From: Chloroflexota bacterium
Lineage (GTDB): Bacteria; Chloroflexota; Anaerolineae; Anaerolineales; Villigracilaceae
Reading direction: 5' to 3'
Length of the DNA: 11,056 nt
Assembly: GCA_021796315.1 (NCBI GenBank)
Contig: JAJYOH010000147.1
Span: forward strand, 1-11,056
Below the pieces are notes generated by a model, which was not told the origin of the DNA, searched no databases, and saw nothing but the letters and a program-made list of their open reading frames with translations. Position 1 is the first letter of the stretch, and every line of letters starts with the position of its first letter. Positions 1 to 4,830 of this stretch are shown here, one piece after another. The position numbers and the translations under genes were made by a program.

Positions 1-29
1 TTGCGAGCGTTTAATCATAATGATATAAT
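1..29 (+). promoter_or_regulatory. sigma70-type promoter of tRNA-His
   Basis: A TTGCGA hexamer (1-6) and a perfect TATAAT (24-29) are separated by 17 bp, so transcription would start near 36, a few bases before the tRNA. The -35 is at the very window edge, so upstream elements cannot be seen. Confidence 0.7.
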
Positions 30-44
30 CTCACCCGCTAAACG

Positions 45-116
45 GTGCCTGTAGCTCAATGGCAGAGCGCCACACTGTGGATGTGGATGTTGTGGGTTCG
101 AAACCCATCAGGCACC
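45..116 (+). tRNA. tRNA-His (anticodon GTG)
   Basis: The cloverleaf folds completely. The acceptor GTGCCTG (46-52) pairs with CAGGCAC (109-115), and an extra 5' G (45) faces C73 (116), the tRNA-His hallmark. The D stem is GCTC/GAGC, the anticodon stem is CCACA/TGTGG around loop CTGTGGA (anticodon GTG), and the T arm is GTGGG-TTCGAAA-CCCAT. A full CCA is not encoded after the discriminator (CAAAG follows), so CCA must be added enzymatically. tRNA 3' ends are common attachment sites for integrative elements, but I found no second copy of this 3' end in the window. Confidence 0.95.
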
Positions 117-123
117 CAAAGAC

Positions 124-151
124 GATGCCCAATGTCTTTGCATTGGGCATC
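124..151. terminator. perfect 11-bp hairpin after tRNA-His
   Basis: GATGCCCAATG (124-134) and CATTGGGCATC (141-151) are perfect complements around a 6-nt loop. Downstream on + there is no U-run (TGGAAG). On the minus strand the hairpin is followed by GTCTTTGGG, a slightly better terminator tail. It may end the tRNA transcript, or end a minus-strand RNA coming from about 302. Confidence 0.5.
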
Positions 152-171
152 TGGAAGTCTTGAGATGGCTA

Positions 172-300
172 TCAACCATTCTCGGCTCCTGGCCGATGAG
201 GACAAAAGGACCATAAGTCCTTCTTATCGCTTTGAGACCACAAGTCTTGGGAACTCAGTGCACGAGTTGTCGGGAGCCGCGAGCGGTTGAGGCCAATCTC
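172..300. ncRNA. candidate structured RNA, strand unresolved
   Basis: No credible gene covers this stretch. The two ends pair over an interrupted long helix: GAGAT..GGC..CAACC (172-178 region) with GGTTG..GCC..ATCTC (ending at 300), continued inward by CTCG-GCTCC (181-189) with GGAGC-CG-CGAG. Inside lie an extended hairpin (CGATGAG with CTTATCG, enclosing AGGAC/GTCCT), AGAC/GTCT, and AACTC/GAGTT. Closing stem plus branched interior looks like a functional RNA. On the minus strand a TATAAT (309-314) would start an RNA at about 302, and the 124-151 hairpin could end it. On the plus strand it would be cotranscribed with the tRNA. I looked for hallmarks of RNase P, tmRNA, SRP RNA, 5S and 6S and cannot assign it to any of them. 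Confidence 0.4.
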
Positions 301-316
301 ATGTGCTGATTATAGC

Positions 317-341
317 AAAAAAGGATGCAGATTGCGCATCC
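317..341 (-). terminator. rho-independent terminator, minus strand (distal)
   Basis: Read on the minus strand, GGATGC and GCATCC (336-341 and 323-328) form a 6-bp stem with a 7-nt loop, followed directly by six T (317-322). It lies downstream of a second minus-strand terminator and would back it up for the membrane-protein gene at 495-878. Confidence 0.55.
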
Positions 342-353
342 TGGCAGAAACTT

Positions 354-389
354 AAAAAAGGGACCGGAGAGACCACCAGTCTCTCCGGT
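354..389 (-). terminator. rho-independent terminator, minus strand (proximal)
   Basis: ACCGGAGAGA (363-372) and TCTCTCCGGT (380-389) form a perfect 10-bp stem with a 7-nt loop. On the minus strand the stem is followed by CCC and then TTTTTT (the A-run at 354-359). It is about 105 bp past the stop codon of the minus-strand gene, which it most likely terminates. Confidence 0.75.
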
Positions 390-494
390 TCTAAATCCCG
401 ACCTGCAGACTACCCGTCTGCTGTCCGTGTCCTCCATCAAGCCACCAGCTTGACGATCATTTGGGGACGTCGGGGAGGCCTGATCTGTATTTTA

Positions 495-878
495 TCACTG
501 ATGATCGTCGCTGCGATACAGCCAAGGCTTCGCTGGTTCTTCTTCTGGATTGTGCAACACCAGAAGCGGAAGAAAGTAGAGCCATCCAGCAGGCAGCACG
601 TACAAAGCGCGGACATCGTGAAAAACAAGCGCACAAATTGGCGGCACGATGGTCAACGCGGTTATGGTGAACTCTCGGAAGTTCCTCCGATCAGGATGAT
701 CCATGGCCTGAGACATGTATGCAAGATACACGCCAAACCAAGTCATCCCAGCAGCCATCGGGATGGGCTCTTGAAAAAATTCGTCAAGGTTATGGATCAC
801 ATTGGCGGCGTGAAGGATCAGGACGATTGCAAAAGGAAGCAGAAGAGTCACAGTGACAACAAGTTCCGACAATGACAT
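495..878 (-). CDS. polytopic membrane protein, unknown function
   Basis: This is a 127-aa protein if it starts with MSLSELVV. It has about four hydrophobic helices (roughly residues 6-26, 41-58, 70-87 and 90-108) and a short charged C-terminal tail. Between helices 1 and 2 is an acidic loop. I do not recognise the family. The start is uncertain. The 878 start has no visible Shine-Dalgarno sequence. An in-frame ATG at 950 has GAGGT six bases upstream and would add 24 mostly polar residues, but it would overlap the divergent protease gene by almost 100 bp. The gene is followed by two minus-strand terminators, which supports real minus-strand expression. The head-to-head arrangement with a membrane metalloprotease hints at a functional pair. 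Confidence 0.6.
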   Translation of the reverse strand: MSLSELVVTVTLLLPFAIVLILHAANVIHNLDEFFQEPIPMAAGMTWFGVYLAYMSQAMDHPDRRNFREFTITALTIVPPICALVFHDVRALYVLPAGWLYFLPLLVLHNPEEEPAKPWLYRSDDHQ

Positions 879-1362
879 TCGTAAGCGACGCGGCGTGCTG
901 GCATTTAAGTGCGCGTCCTGGCTGGTTCTCGGTTTCGTTGCGTTTGCCATGGTTTACCTCGCTTTTACTTCAGGTGTTCTACAGAAAGACGTCATTACGT
1001 TGGCGTTCTTGCTCATACTCTCAATACTACCAATCTCTGTGACAACGATGATTCACGAAGGCTTGCATGTGATTGCAGCGCACTGGCTCGATGTTCCGCG
1101 TGAGCAGATTGGCGCAAAAGGGAATCAGGCGTTTACGGGAAAAGTTCCAAAGTCCATTTGGGTGAAAGTAACGCTTGCTCCATTGTTGTTTCCCTTGTTT
1201 GTCTTTGTCCTGCTTGCTGCTCTTGAATGGCGCCTGGCAATCGTCGTTGCGATTGTAATTGCAATTGGGTCCGTGAACGATCTGGCGTACCTAACAATCG
1301 CCTTACAACAGCCGGGCAAGTTTGTTTCAGATACCGAGGCAGGTATCTACGTGATGGATTGA
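853..1362 (+). CDS. DUF3267-like membrane zinc metalloprotease
   Basis: The 169-aa protein has four to five hydrophobic segments (about 19-40, 45-65, 104-123, 127-140, 143-150). The zincin motif HEGLH (residues 68-72) sits just after the second segment, and a GSVNDL motif lies near residues 139-144. HExxH at a membrane boundary followed by a conserved late Asp is the layout of the DUF3267 family, putative integral-membrane peptidases related to site-2-protease-like zincins. The substrate is unknown. The chosen start is GTG at 853 with a weak AGAAGAG upstream. It overlaps the start of the divergent gene by 26 bp. A GTG at 895 would avoid the overlap but has no ribosome binding site. The family call rests on motif and topology only. 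Confidence 0.75.
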   Translation: MTTSSDNDIRKRRGVLAFKCASWLVLGFVAFAMVYLAFTSGVLQKDVITLAFLLILSILPISVTTMIHEGLHVIAAHWLDVPREQIGAKGNQAFTGKVPKSIWVKVTLAPLLFPLFVFVLLAALEWRLAIVVAIVIAIGSVNDLAYLTIALQQPGKFVSDTEAGIYVMD

Positions 1363-1382
1363 GATGGCTGTGAAATTAATAC

Positions 1383-1709
1383 AAGCGATCCTGTGCGACT
1401 ACTGCTCGCAAACCCGCGAAAGGCAAGAAGCACGATGTCGCCTATCGAATGCGGAACTTGTTTATGGATCGCTGGAATCTCTGGCTGCGCTTAACATTTT
1501 ATCGAACTTGGAAGGATGAATATGGTCAAAGGATAATAGATGGCACAAATAACCACTGTGAGCGCAGTATCGGTTGGTGGATCAAAGAGCGTTACCGCTC
1601 GATGCGTGGTTACAAGCGCGAGCAATCTGCGCTTAATGTCAGTCGTTTGATTGCTTTTGCAGGATCACGTTTAGCGTGTGGTCTCAATTTAGCAGCCTTG
1701 ATCGCATAA
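1383..1709 (+). pseudogene. transposase C-terminal remnant (DDE type)
   Basis: An open frame from 1383, continuing through an internal ATG at 1449, encodes the last roughly 108 residues of a transposase. The key part is DGTNNHCERSIGWWIKERYR followed by a basic RSMRGYKR block. The NNxxER-I motif is the region that carries the catalytic Glu in IS66-like and related DDE transposases. Coding similarity appears to begin before the ATG, immediately after a stop at 1377, so the N-terminal catalytic domain has been lost and the frame has no proper start or ribosome binding site. Both flanks lack an obvious terminal inverted repeat. It marks past insertion and deletion at this junction, between the protease gene and the HTH gene. 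The exact IS family is not certain. Confidence 0.75.
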
Positions 1710-1786
1710 CTCACTTTTGAAACAACCGATTCCCTGCATTCATTGATCCTTGTCAGGTTTTACCAATTTTGGAACGATCACCAAAA

Positions 1787-2242
1787 ATGTCAAGTATGAC
1801 TGCTACGACCCCCTCCTACATTTCCCTCTCCGAAGCCGCGCGCCGGATGCGCGTGAGCGTGAAAGATGCGCGCACGATGTTGCTATCTGGTAAGATACAA
1901 GGCGGAACATTACCCAACGGAGAAATGATCGTGACAGTTGCGAGTCTACCCATGAAAAAAGAAGATCTGCCGGAATACCAAAAATACTCACACCTTGCCA
2001 ATTTAGAAATTGGCATTGCTGAGGCTGCACGAAAATATGGTATGGCATTCTCAACAATTCAGCGATGGGCACAAGTTGGTTATATTTCGCAAATAAGTCG
2101 CAGCGGGCAAAAGATTCTTTTGAATGAACAAGATGTGGCTTATTGTGTTGGCGTATATCGAAAGATTGGATCTCGAGGGCGTCGTCTGTTTAATCCAGAT
2201 GGTACGCCCTATAAACCCAAGACCGGCCCCCTGGCGGGGTAA
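1787..2242 (+). CDS. double helix-turn-helix (MerR/excisionase-like) protein
   Basis: This is a 151-aa protein with two similar DNA-binding units. The first, residues 11-55 (ISLSEAARRMRVSVKDARTM, then a strand pair with GxLPNGEMIV), has the form of HTH_17/excisionase winged helices. The second, residues 75-118 (IGIAEAARKYGMAFSTIQRW, then GQKILLNEQDV), repeats the same SEAAR/AEAAR pattern. A basic tail (GSRGRRLF) ends it. Such proteins act as small transcription regulators or as recombination directionality factors. Two units in one chain suggest binding to paired or spaced sites. The start at 1787 has GGAAC 11 bases upstream. An ATG at 1796 or TTG at 1769 are alternatives. No integrase is adjacent in this window, so an excisionase role is only a possibility. 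Confidence 0.75.
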   Translation: MSSMTATTPSYISLSEAARRMRVSVKDARTMLLSGKIQGGTLPNGEMIVTVASLPMKKEDLPEYQKYSHLANLEIGIAEAARKYGMAFSTIQRWAQVGYISQISRSGQKILLNEQDVAYCVGVYRKIGSRGRRLFNPDGTPYKPKTGPLAG

Positions 2243-2265
2243 AAATTTTTTCGGGAGATATGAAG

Positions 2266-2559
2266 ATGACTGCTGCGAATCCAACCTGTACAATCTGCTC
2301 CAATCCAGCCAAAAAGAAATGCACGCGCTGCGGGCGTTTGTTCTGCGATTTGCATATTCGCTACGGGACTCCATTCTTTGCCTTTGGGCGGGCAATGTCT
2401 GCCCGAAGCAGCGCGGGAAACTATTGCGATGACTGCTGGAGTTGGTACGAAAAAAGGGCGCGGATCGAAAGGAGCATCACGTACACCGTGTTGGCGATAG
2501 CAGCAATTGGATGGGCGGTCTGGTACTTCACTCAACCTCATCTCACTCATCTAAGGTAA
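2266..2559 (+). CDS. AN1/B-box-like zinc-binding membrane protein
   Basis: The 97-aa protein has eight candidate zinc ligands: C8, C11, C19, C22, C27, H30, C54 and C57 (CxxC-x7-CxxC-x4-CxxH-x23-CxxC). This is consistent with two zinc sites in an AN1- or B-box-like fold. A single hydrophobic helix (about 72-88) near the C-terminus would anchor the domain in the membrane. Such small bacterial zinc-finger-plus-helix proteins are common in Chloroflexota and other phyla, but their role is unknown. The start at 2266 is preferred over the ATG at 2260 because GGAG (2254-2257) is then 8 rather than 2 bases away. It follows the HTH gene by about 23 bp, so the two may be cotranscribed. Confidence 0.7.
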   Translation: MTAANPTCTICSNPAKKKCTRCGRLFCDLHIRYGTPFFAFGRAMSARSSAGNYCDDCWSWYEKRARIERSITYTVLAIAAIGWAVWYFTQPHLTHLR

Positions 2560-2588
2560 TTATTGGGAGGCATCCGAGTAGTGAGTCT

Positions 2589-2636
2589 TTTTACAACCAT
2601 GCTTAGCTTGCATATAATATAAGCATGGTTGTAAAA
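2589..2636 (+). promoter_or_regulatory. strong promoter embedded in a 17-bp perfect inverted repeat
   Basis: TTTTACAACCATGCTTA (2589-2605) is the exact reverse complement of 2620-2636, with a 14-bp AT-rich spacer. The left arm contains TTTACA (2590-2595). TATAAT (2613-2618) lies in the spacer, exactly 17 bp downstream. The right arm covers the expected start site near 2625. A repressor dimer or tetramer binding both arms would cover both -35 and +1. Alternatively the repeat is a recombination or protein-binding site that happens to carry a promoter. Confidence 0.65.
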
Positions 2637-2731
2637 CTCAAATCAAATCCAATCAAGAAAATTCAAGACACTTAAGCAAATAAACAGCAGGTATAAAAAA
2701 CGACTCCTAACGAGAGTCGTTTTTTCTTTTT
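2625..2731 (+). ncRNA. candidate ~100-nt transcript between promoter and terminator
   Basis: The promoter at 2590-2618 predicts a start near 2625, and the strong terminator at 2695-2731 ends it. No full gene lies between. The only frame is a 16-codon leaderless ORF beginning exactly at the predicted start (2625-2675, MVVKLKSNPIKKIQDT) with no ribosome binding site. It could be a small RNA, a leaderless basic micropeptide, or the stub left from a deleted gene. Confidence 0.4.
2695..2731 (+). terminator. bidirectional rho-independent terminator
   Basis: AAAAAACGACTC (2695-2706) and GAGTCGTTTTTT (2714-2725) are perfect 12-bp complements with a 7-nt loop, followed by CTTTTT. The A-run on the left and the T-run on the right make it functional in both directions. 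It insulates the operon promoter at 2761 from upstream transcription. Confidence 0.9.
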
Positions 2732-2747
2732 ATCCAGTTTGTGCCAA

Positions 2748-2790
2748 CATACCAATGTTATTGACAAAACATTGGTAGGTATGCTATATT
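2748..2790 (+). promoter_or_regulatory. operon promoter with palindromic operator over the -35
   Basis: TTGACA (2761-2766) is a consensus -35, and TATATT (2785-2790, 18-bp spacer) is the -10. ACCAATGTT (2751-2759) and AACATTGGT (2768-2776) are perfect 9-bp arms flanking the -35. CATACC (2748-2753) and GGTATG (2778-2783) form an outer inverted pair. A repressor sitting here would block RNA polymerase directly. ACATACC recurs downstream at 2894-2900, just before the leader terminator. Transcription would start near 2797 and run into the leader and the 2978 operon. Confidence 0.75.
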
Positions 2791-2796
2791 CTCCCC

Positions 2797-2977
2797 ATCG
2801 CACCTTTCCATCCCAAATAAGTACGCCCTGGAGCGTTTGGTCGCTCCAGGGCGCGTTGCTGGCAGAAGAGACCTGCCAACGAGGGCATTCTAACATACCC
2901 CCGCTGGTGAGCGCAAAGCCAGCGGGATTTTTTATGCTTCGGCGACTCACGCCGCCGAAGAAGAAAAGGGACCTACC
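2797..2977 (+). promoter_or_regulatory. structured 5' leader with internal terminator (attenuator or sRNA)
   Basis: The leader of about 180 nt between the promoter and the first gene folds into four hairpins. They are CGCCCTGGAGCG/CGCTCCAGGGCG (2824-2835 with 2842-2853, perfect 12 bp), TGGCAG/CTGCCA (2860-2865 with 2873-2878), a terminator (2900-2933), and CTTCGGCG/CGCCGAAG (2937-2944 with 2953-2960) just before the AAGGGA ribosome binding site. GCTGG at 2858-2862 duplicates the GCTGG of the terminator's 5' arm and could compete for its CCAGC arm. A 15-codon frame (2934-2981, MLRRLTPPKKKRDLP) overlaps the first gene's start by ATGA. No known riboswitch motif was recognised. Confidence 0.6.
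2900..2933 (+). terminator. intrinsic terminator inside the operon leader
   Basis: CCCGCTGG (2900-2907) and CCAGCGGG (2919-2926) form a perfect 8-bp GC-rich stem with an 11-nt loop, followed by A and six T (2928-2933). It lies about 45 bp before the first operon gene and downstream of its promoter, so it must be read through for operon expression. Confidence 0.85.
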
Positions 2978-3187
2978 ATGAGTGAAAAAATTGTTCGAGA
3001 AAGAGGTGGTGAACATTGGTACGAGCACGATGGCAAGTGTTGGAAGATGATGTTTATCGAGCGAGACGATGGATTGGTGTATGTAAAGGTTTTTGTACAT
3101 AATCGCTACATTGGATCAACAAGGGTGTGCGAGTACATCAGCATTGCGAGTGAGTTGGCTAGACACATGATCGAGCAGACTCGATAG
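2978..3187 (+). CDS. small hypothetical protein, first gene of the operon
   Basis: The 69-aa protein is predicted soluble and mixed in charge. An aromatic N-terminal half (EHWYEHDGKCWKMMFIE) is followed by a beta-like stretch (VYVKVFV) and a C-terminal helix (SELARHMIEQTR). No family was recognised. The compact strand-rich layout with a terminal helix is compatible with a small DNA-binding or adaptor protein, but nothing proves it. The start is well placed: AAGGGA (2966-2971) lies 6 bases upstream of the ATG. It is the first gene after the attenuator-like leader. Being promoter-proximal makes it a candidate autoregulator of the operon, by position only. Confidence 0.6.
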   Translation: MSEKIVRERGGEHWYEHDGKCWKMMFIERDDGLVYVKVFVHNRYIGSTRVCEYISIASELARHMIEQTR

Positions 3188-3203
3188 GAGACCTATAACC
3201 GCC

Positions 3204-3752
3204 ATGCCAAACCGCCGAACCGACATTCTGGCCCGCGCTCGTGAACTGATGAGTGCATACCGCGACGATGAATTGCTCGTAGGGAAAATGCAAACTACAT
3301 CCACGATCTCACGTTTTCAAATTCAACAGGTTGTCCGCACAGCAAGCCTTTTGGACATTGCGAACAATCCTGCACCCGAAGCGATCTTCGATCCCCTGTC
3401 TCTTGGTTTCAACATCTGGTGTACGCCTGACGATCATCCGGGTGGCGACTGGCTCAAGGTTGTTCGCTACATGGACCGCGGCGTGTTCACGAAGCCGTGC
3501 GCGTTCGCCGCTACCGTTTTCGTAAAGTGGGATGACGAGGTCGAGAACATCATCGCCATGAGTCTGTCCACCGATGCCTATGCCTTGTCGGATCACCTCC
3601 CCGCTCTCTACATCAGCAGTGCCCGGAAACACGACAGTCGCCGCTCCATCCATAACCGCCCTGATGACATTGCCTGGGCGAGGAAGAAGACAGCTTGGAT
3701 ATTTGCACAGGCTGGCGTCCCCTGCCCCGCGATCATTGTGGAGGAGAAATGA
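3204..3752 (+). CDS. hypothetical protein, 182 aa
   Basis: The predicted soluble protein of 182 aa begins with a basic segment (MPNRRTDILARARELMSAYR). It has no membrane segment. The central part (residues 60-120) is rich in alternating hydrophobics and aromatics (FNIWCTPDD, WLKVVRYMDRG, AATVFVKWDDE), suggesting a beta-rich fold. The C-terminal part carries a KKTAWIFAQAG helix. No catalytic motif was recognised. AGGAG lies about 13 bases before the ATG, so ribosome binding is suboptimal, but no better start is seen. Its TGA overlaps the ATG of the next gene (ATGA), indicating translational coupling. Confidence 0.65.
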   Translation: MPNRRTDILARARELMSAYRDDELLVGKMQTTSTISRFQIQQVVRTASLLDIANNPAPEAIFDPLSLGFNIWCTPDDHPGGDWLKVVRYMDRGVFTKPCAFAATVFVKWDDEVENIIAMSLSTDAYALSDHLPALYISSARKHDSRRSIHNRPDDIAWARKKTAWIFAQAGVPCPAIIVEEK

Positions 3753-4024
3753 CCACCCTGCTTGCCGTGTATGGCTCAGATGGATACGAAGGCCGCTGCG
3801 ATGCGCGCTGTTACGACGCGAAAGAGCCTGAATGCGATTGCGTATGCGGCGGACGGAATCACGGAGCGGGACTCAAGCAGGCGGTCGAGAACACCCGTCA
3901 GATGGCTGAAACCATGCTCAATCAATACGCTGCGGAACACAATTTGAAAAATTGGCATGGCGAGGTGTCGGATGATGTGTGGCAGCTCCCCCTCTTTGAA
4001 GTGCTGAACGAAGGAGAACTATGA
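3749..4024 (+). CDS. cysteine-cluster hypothetical protein (CxCxC...NHG type)
   Basis: This is a 91-aa protein. The first half holds a tight cysteine cluster (C17, C21, C29, C31, C33) inside GSDGYEGRCDARCYDA and ECDCVCGGRNHGAGLKQA, then a helical C-terminal half with a long amphipathic segment. From memory, similar short proteins with a GRCDAxCY...CxCxCGGxNHG signature occur in actinobacterial phages and plasmids. That is recollection, not a search result. Metal binding is plausible. It starts within the stop of the preceding gene (ATGA) behind GGAGGAG, and its own TGA overlaps the next ATG in the same way, so three genes are coupled. Confidence 0.65.
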   Translation: MTTLLAVYGSDGYEGRCDARCYDAKEPECDCVCGGRNHGAGLKQAVENTRQMAETMLNQYAAEHNLKNWHGEVSDDVWQLPLFEVLNEGEL

Positions 4025-4374
4025 ACACCAAATTACAGAAGTTGATCTTTGCGCTTTTTAGTGTGGCGATGCTGGCCTATACCATCTGGCAGGTATCTGC
4101 CCTTCCGGTCACATCGAAACAGATTCTTGTGCTGTTGAGGTTGTGGTCGATAAACATCGGCTCGATAGTGTGGCTGATGTTACTGGTCTTCAACAATAAA
4201 TTCCCAAAATGGATCGCCGTCAGCCTGTTCATCTGCGATTTGACCGGACTGCTTCCATCCCTGCCCTTCTATCCGTGGATCGTGTTCTTTGTGCTGCTCA
4301 ATGTGGCGGCAGGGACTCTTTACCTTATCTGGGCATCGTTTGCTGGATCCAAAAGATCAACCCAAGAACAATAA
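4021..4374 (+). CDS. four-helix membrane protein, paralogue of the 365-aa protein
   Basis: This 117-aa protein has four predicted membrane helices (about 7-29, 36-57, 64-80, 85-106) and a short polar tail. It aligns by eye over its whole length with the N-terminal membrane domain of the protein at 5914-7011. Shared points are YTIW/YTAW, LWSINIGSIVW/LWGLDIGAVAW, the SLFICDLTG/SFFIIDLTG motif in helix 3, and LNVAAGTLYL/FNVVAGFIYH in helix 4. The function is unknown. Two versions in one operon, one bare and one with a cytoplasmic extension, suggest a hetero-oligomeric membrane complex. The start is coupled to the previous stop (ATGA). Confidence 0.75.
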   Translation: MNTKLQKLIFALFSVAMLAYTIWQVSALPVTSKQILVLLRLWSINIGSIVWLMLLVFNNKFPKWIAVSLFICDLTGLLPSLPFYPWIVFFVLLNVAAGTLYLIWASFAGSKRSTQEQ

Positions 4375-4426
4375 AGCCTGCAATGAATAAAAAGACGAAC
4401 CAATCACCGATGTTCCAATTTTTCAT
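4325..4426 (-). CDS. candidate 33-aa antisense single-pass membrane peptide
   Basis: On the minus strand a 33-codon frame encodes MKNWNIGDWFVFLFIAGFIV continuing LGLIFWIQQTMPR, a nearly ideal single transmembrane helix with short polar ends. GGGAGG lies 5 bases before the ATG, a better ribosome binding site than that of the next plus-strand gene (4454). It overlaps the 3' end of the 117-aa gene antisense by 50 bp. It could be a toxin-like or regulatory small membrane protein. Its hydrophobicity may be partly a mirror of the opposite coding strand, but about half of it lies in the intergenic gap where that explanation does not hold. Confidence 0.4.
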   Translation of the reverse strand: MKNWNIGDWFVFLFIAGFIVLGLIFWIQQTMPR

Positions 4427-4453
4427 ACCTGCCTCCCGCAGGCATTCTATAAC

Positions 4454-4669
4454 ATGAAACCCGGCGTTGGACAAGCCCTCACCGCGCTCGACCGCGCGAA
4501 GCAGCTCTCCCCGCCCCAGCCAGGCAAGGTAGTAAGCGTTCCGCTTGACCTGTGGCTGGAATACCTGGGGCTTTACGGCATAGAGGTGATTGGCGCAAGA
4601 AATGATGTGCTGGTGTGCAGGAGACTGCACCCAGAGAATCAAAAACAAACAACCGGAGGTATGCGATGA
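4454..4669 (+). CDS. small hypothetical protein, 71 aa
   Basis: A soluble 71-aa protein. The N-terminal helix (VGQALTALDRAKQL) is followed by PPQPGKVVSVPLDLWLEYLG and a strand-like segment (IEVIGARNDVLVCRRL). No family was recognised. The upstream gap (4375-4453) contains no strong ribosome binding site for it, only AGG 11 bases away, so its start is less secure. The in-frame region and the ATGA overlap with the following gene support it. The gap's best translation signal belongs to the opposite strand. Confidence 0.55.
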   Translation: MKPGVGQALTALDRAKQLSPPQPGKVVSVPLDLWLEYLGLYGIEVIGARNDVLVCRRLHPENQKQTTGGMR

Positions 4670-4830
4670 ACGAACTACAAAAAGTCCTGAACGACATTCG
4701 CTGCGGCGTCATTCCGCTTTCCGAACTTCCCGCGCTCATCGTTTCGCTGATCGAGCGCAGGCTACGCCACCGTTACGCCCTGCCCTGTGACGAGTGCGGG
4801 CCGGTCATCACGGAGGAACAGTATGTCTGA
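4666..4830 (+). CDS. small hypothetical protein with CxxC, 54 aa
   Basis: A 54-aa protein, largely helical, beginning MNELQKVLNDIRCGVIPLSE, with an ALIVSLIERRLRHRYALPC stretch and a CDECG pair near the C-terminus. The CxxC could bind a metal as a half site in a dimer. It has CGGAGG 6 bases upstream of the ATG, and starts inside the stop of the previous gene (ATGA). Its own end overlaps the next start by 8 bp. No family recognised. Confidence 0.6.
   Translation: MNELQKVLNDIRCGVIPLSELPALIVSLIERRLRHRYALPCDECGPVITEEQYV

Noticed and set aside
45..116. tRNA-His as attachment site of the element
   Set aside because: No direct repeat of the tRNA 3' end and no integrase are visible within the window, so it is only a possibility.
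181..300. 5S rRNA-like GAACTCAG string
   Set aside because: Only the short string matches. Overall helix order and lengths do not fit 5S rRNA.
303..875. Long plus-strand frame (190 codons)
   Set aside because: It is antisense to the minus-strand membrane protein, is rich in Lys/His/Arg with no domain, and crosses two minus-strand terminators.
2227..2251. CCCC/GGGG hairpin with T-run at the end of the HTH gene
   Set aside because: Only 4 bp of stem overlapping the stop codon, and a start codon follows at once. Too weak to call a terminator.
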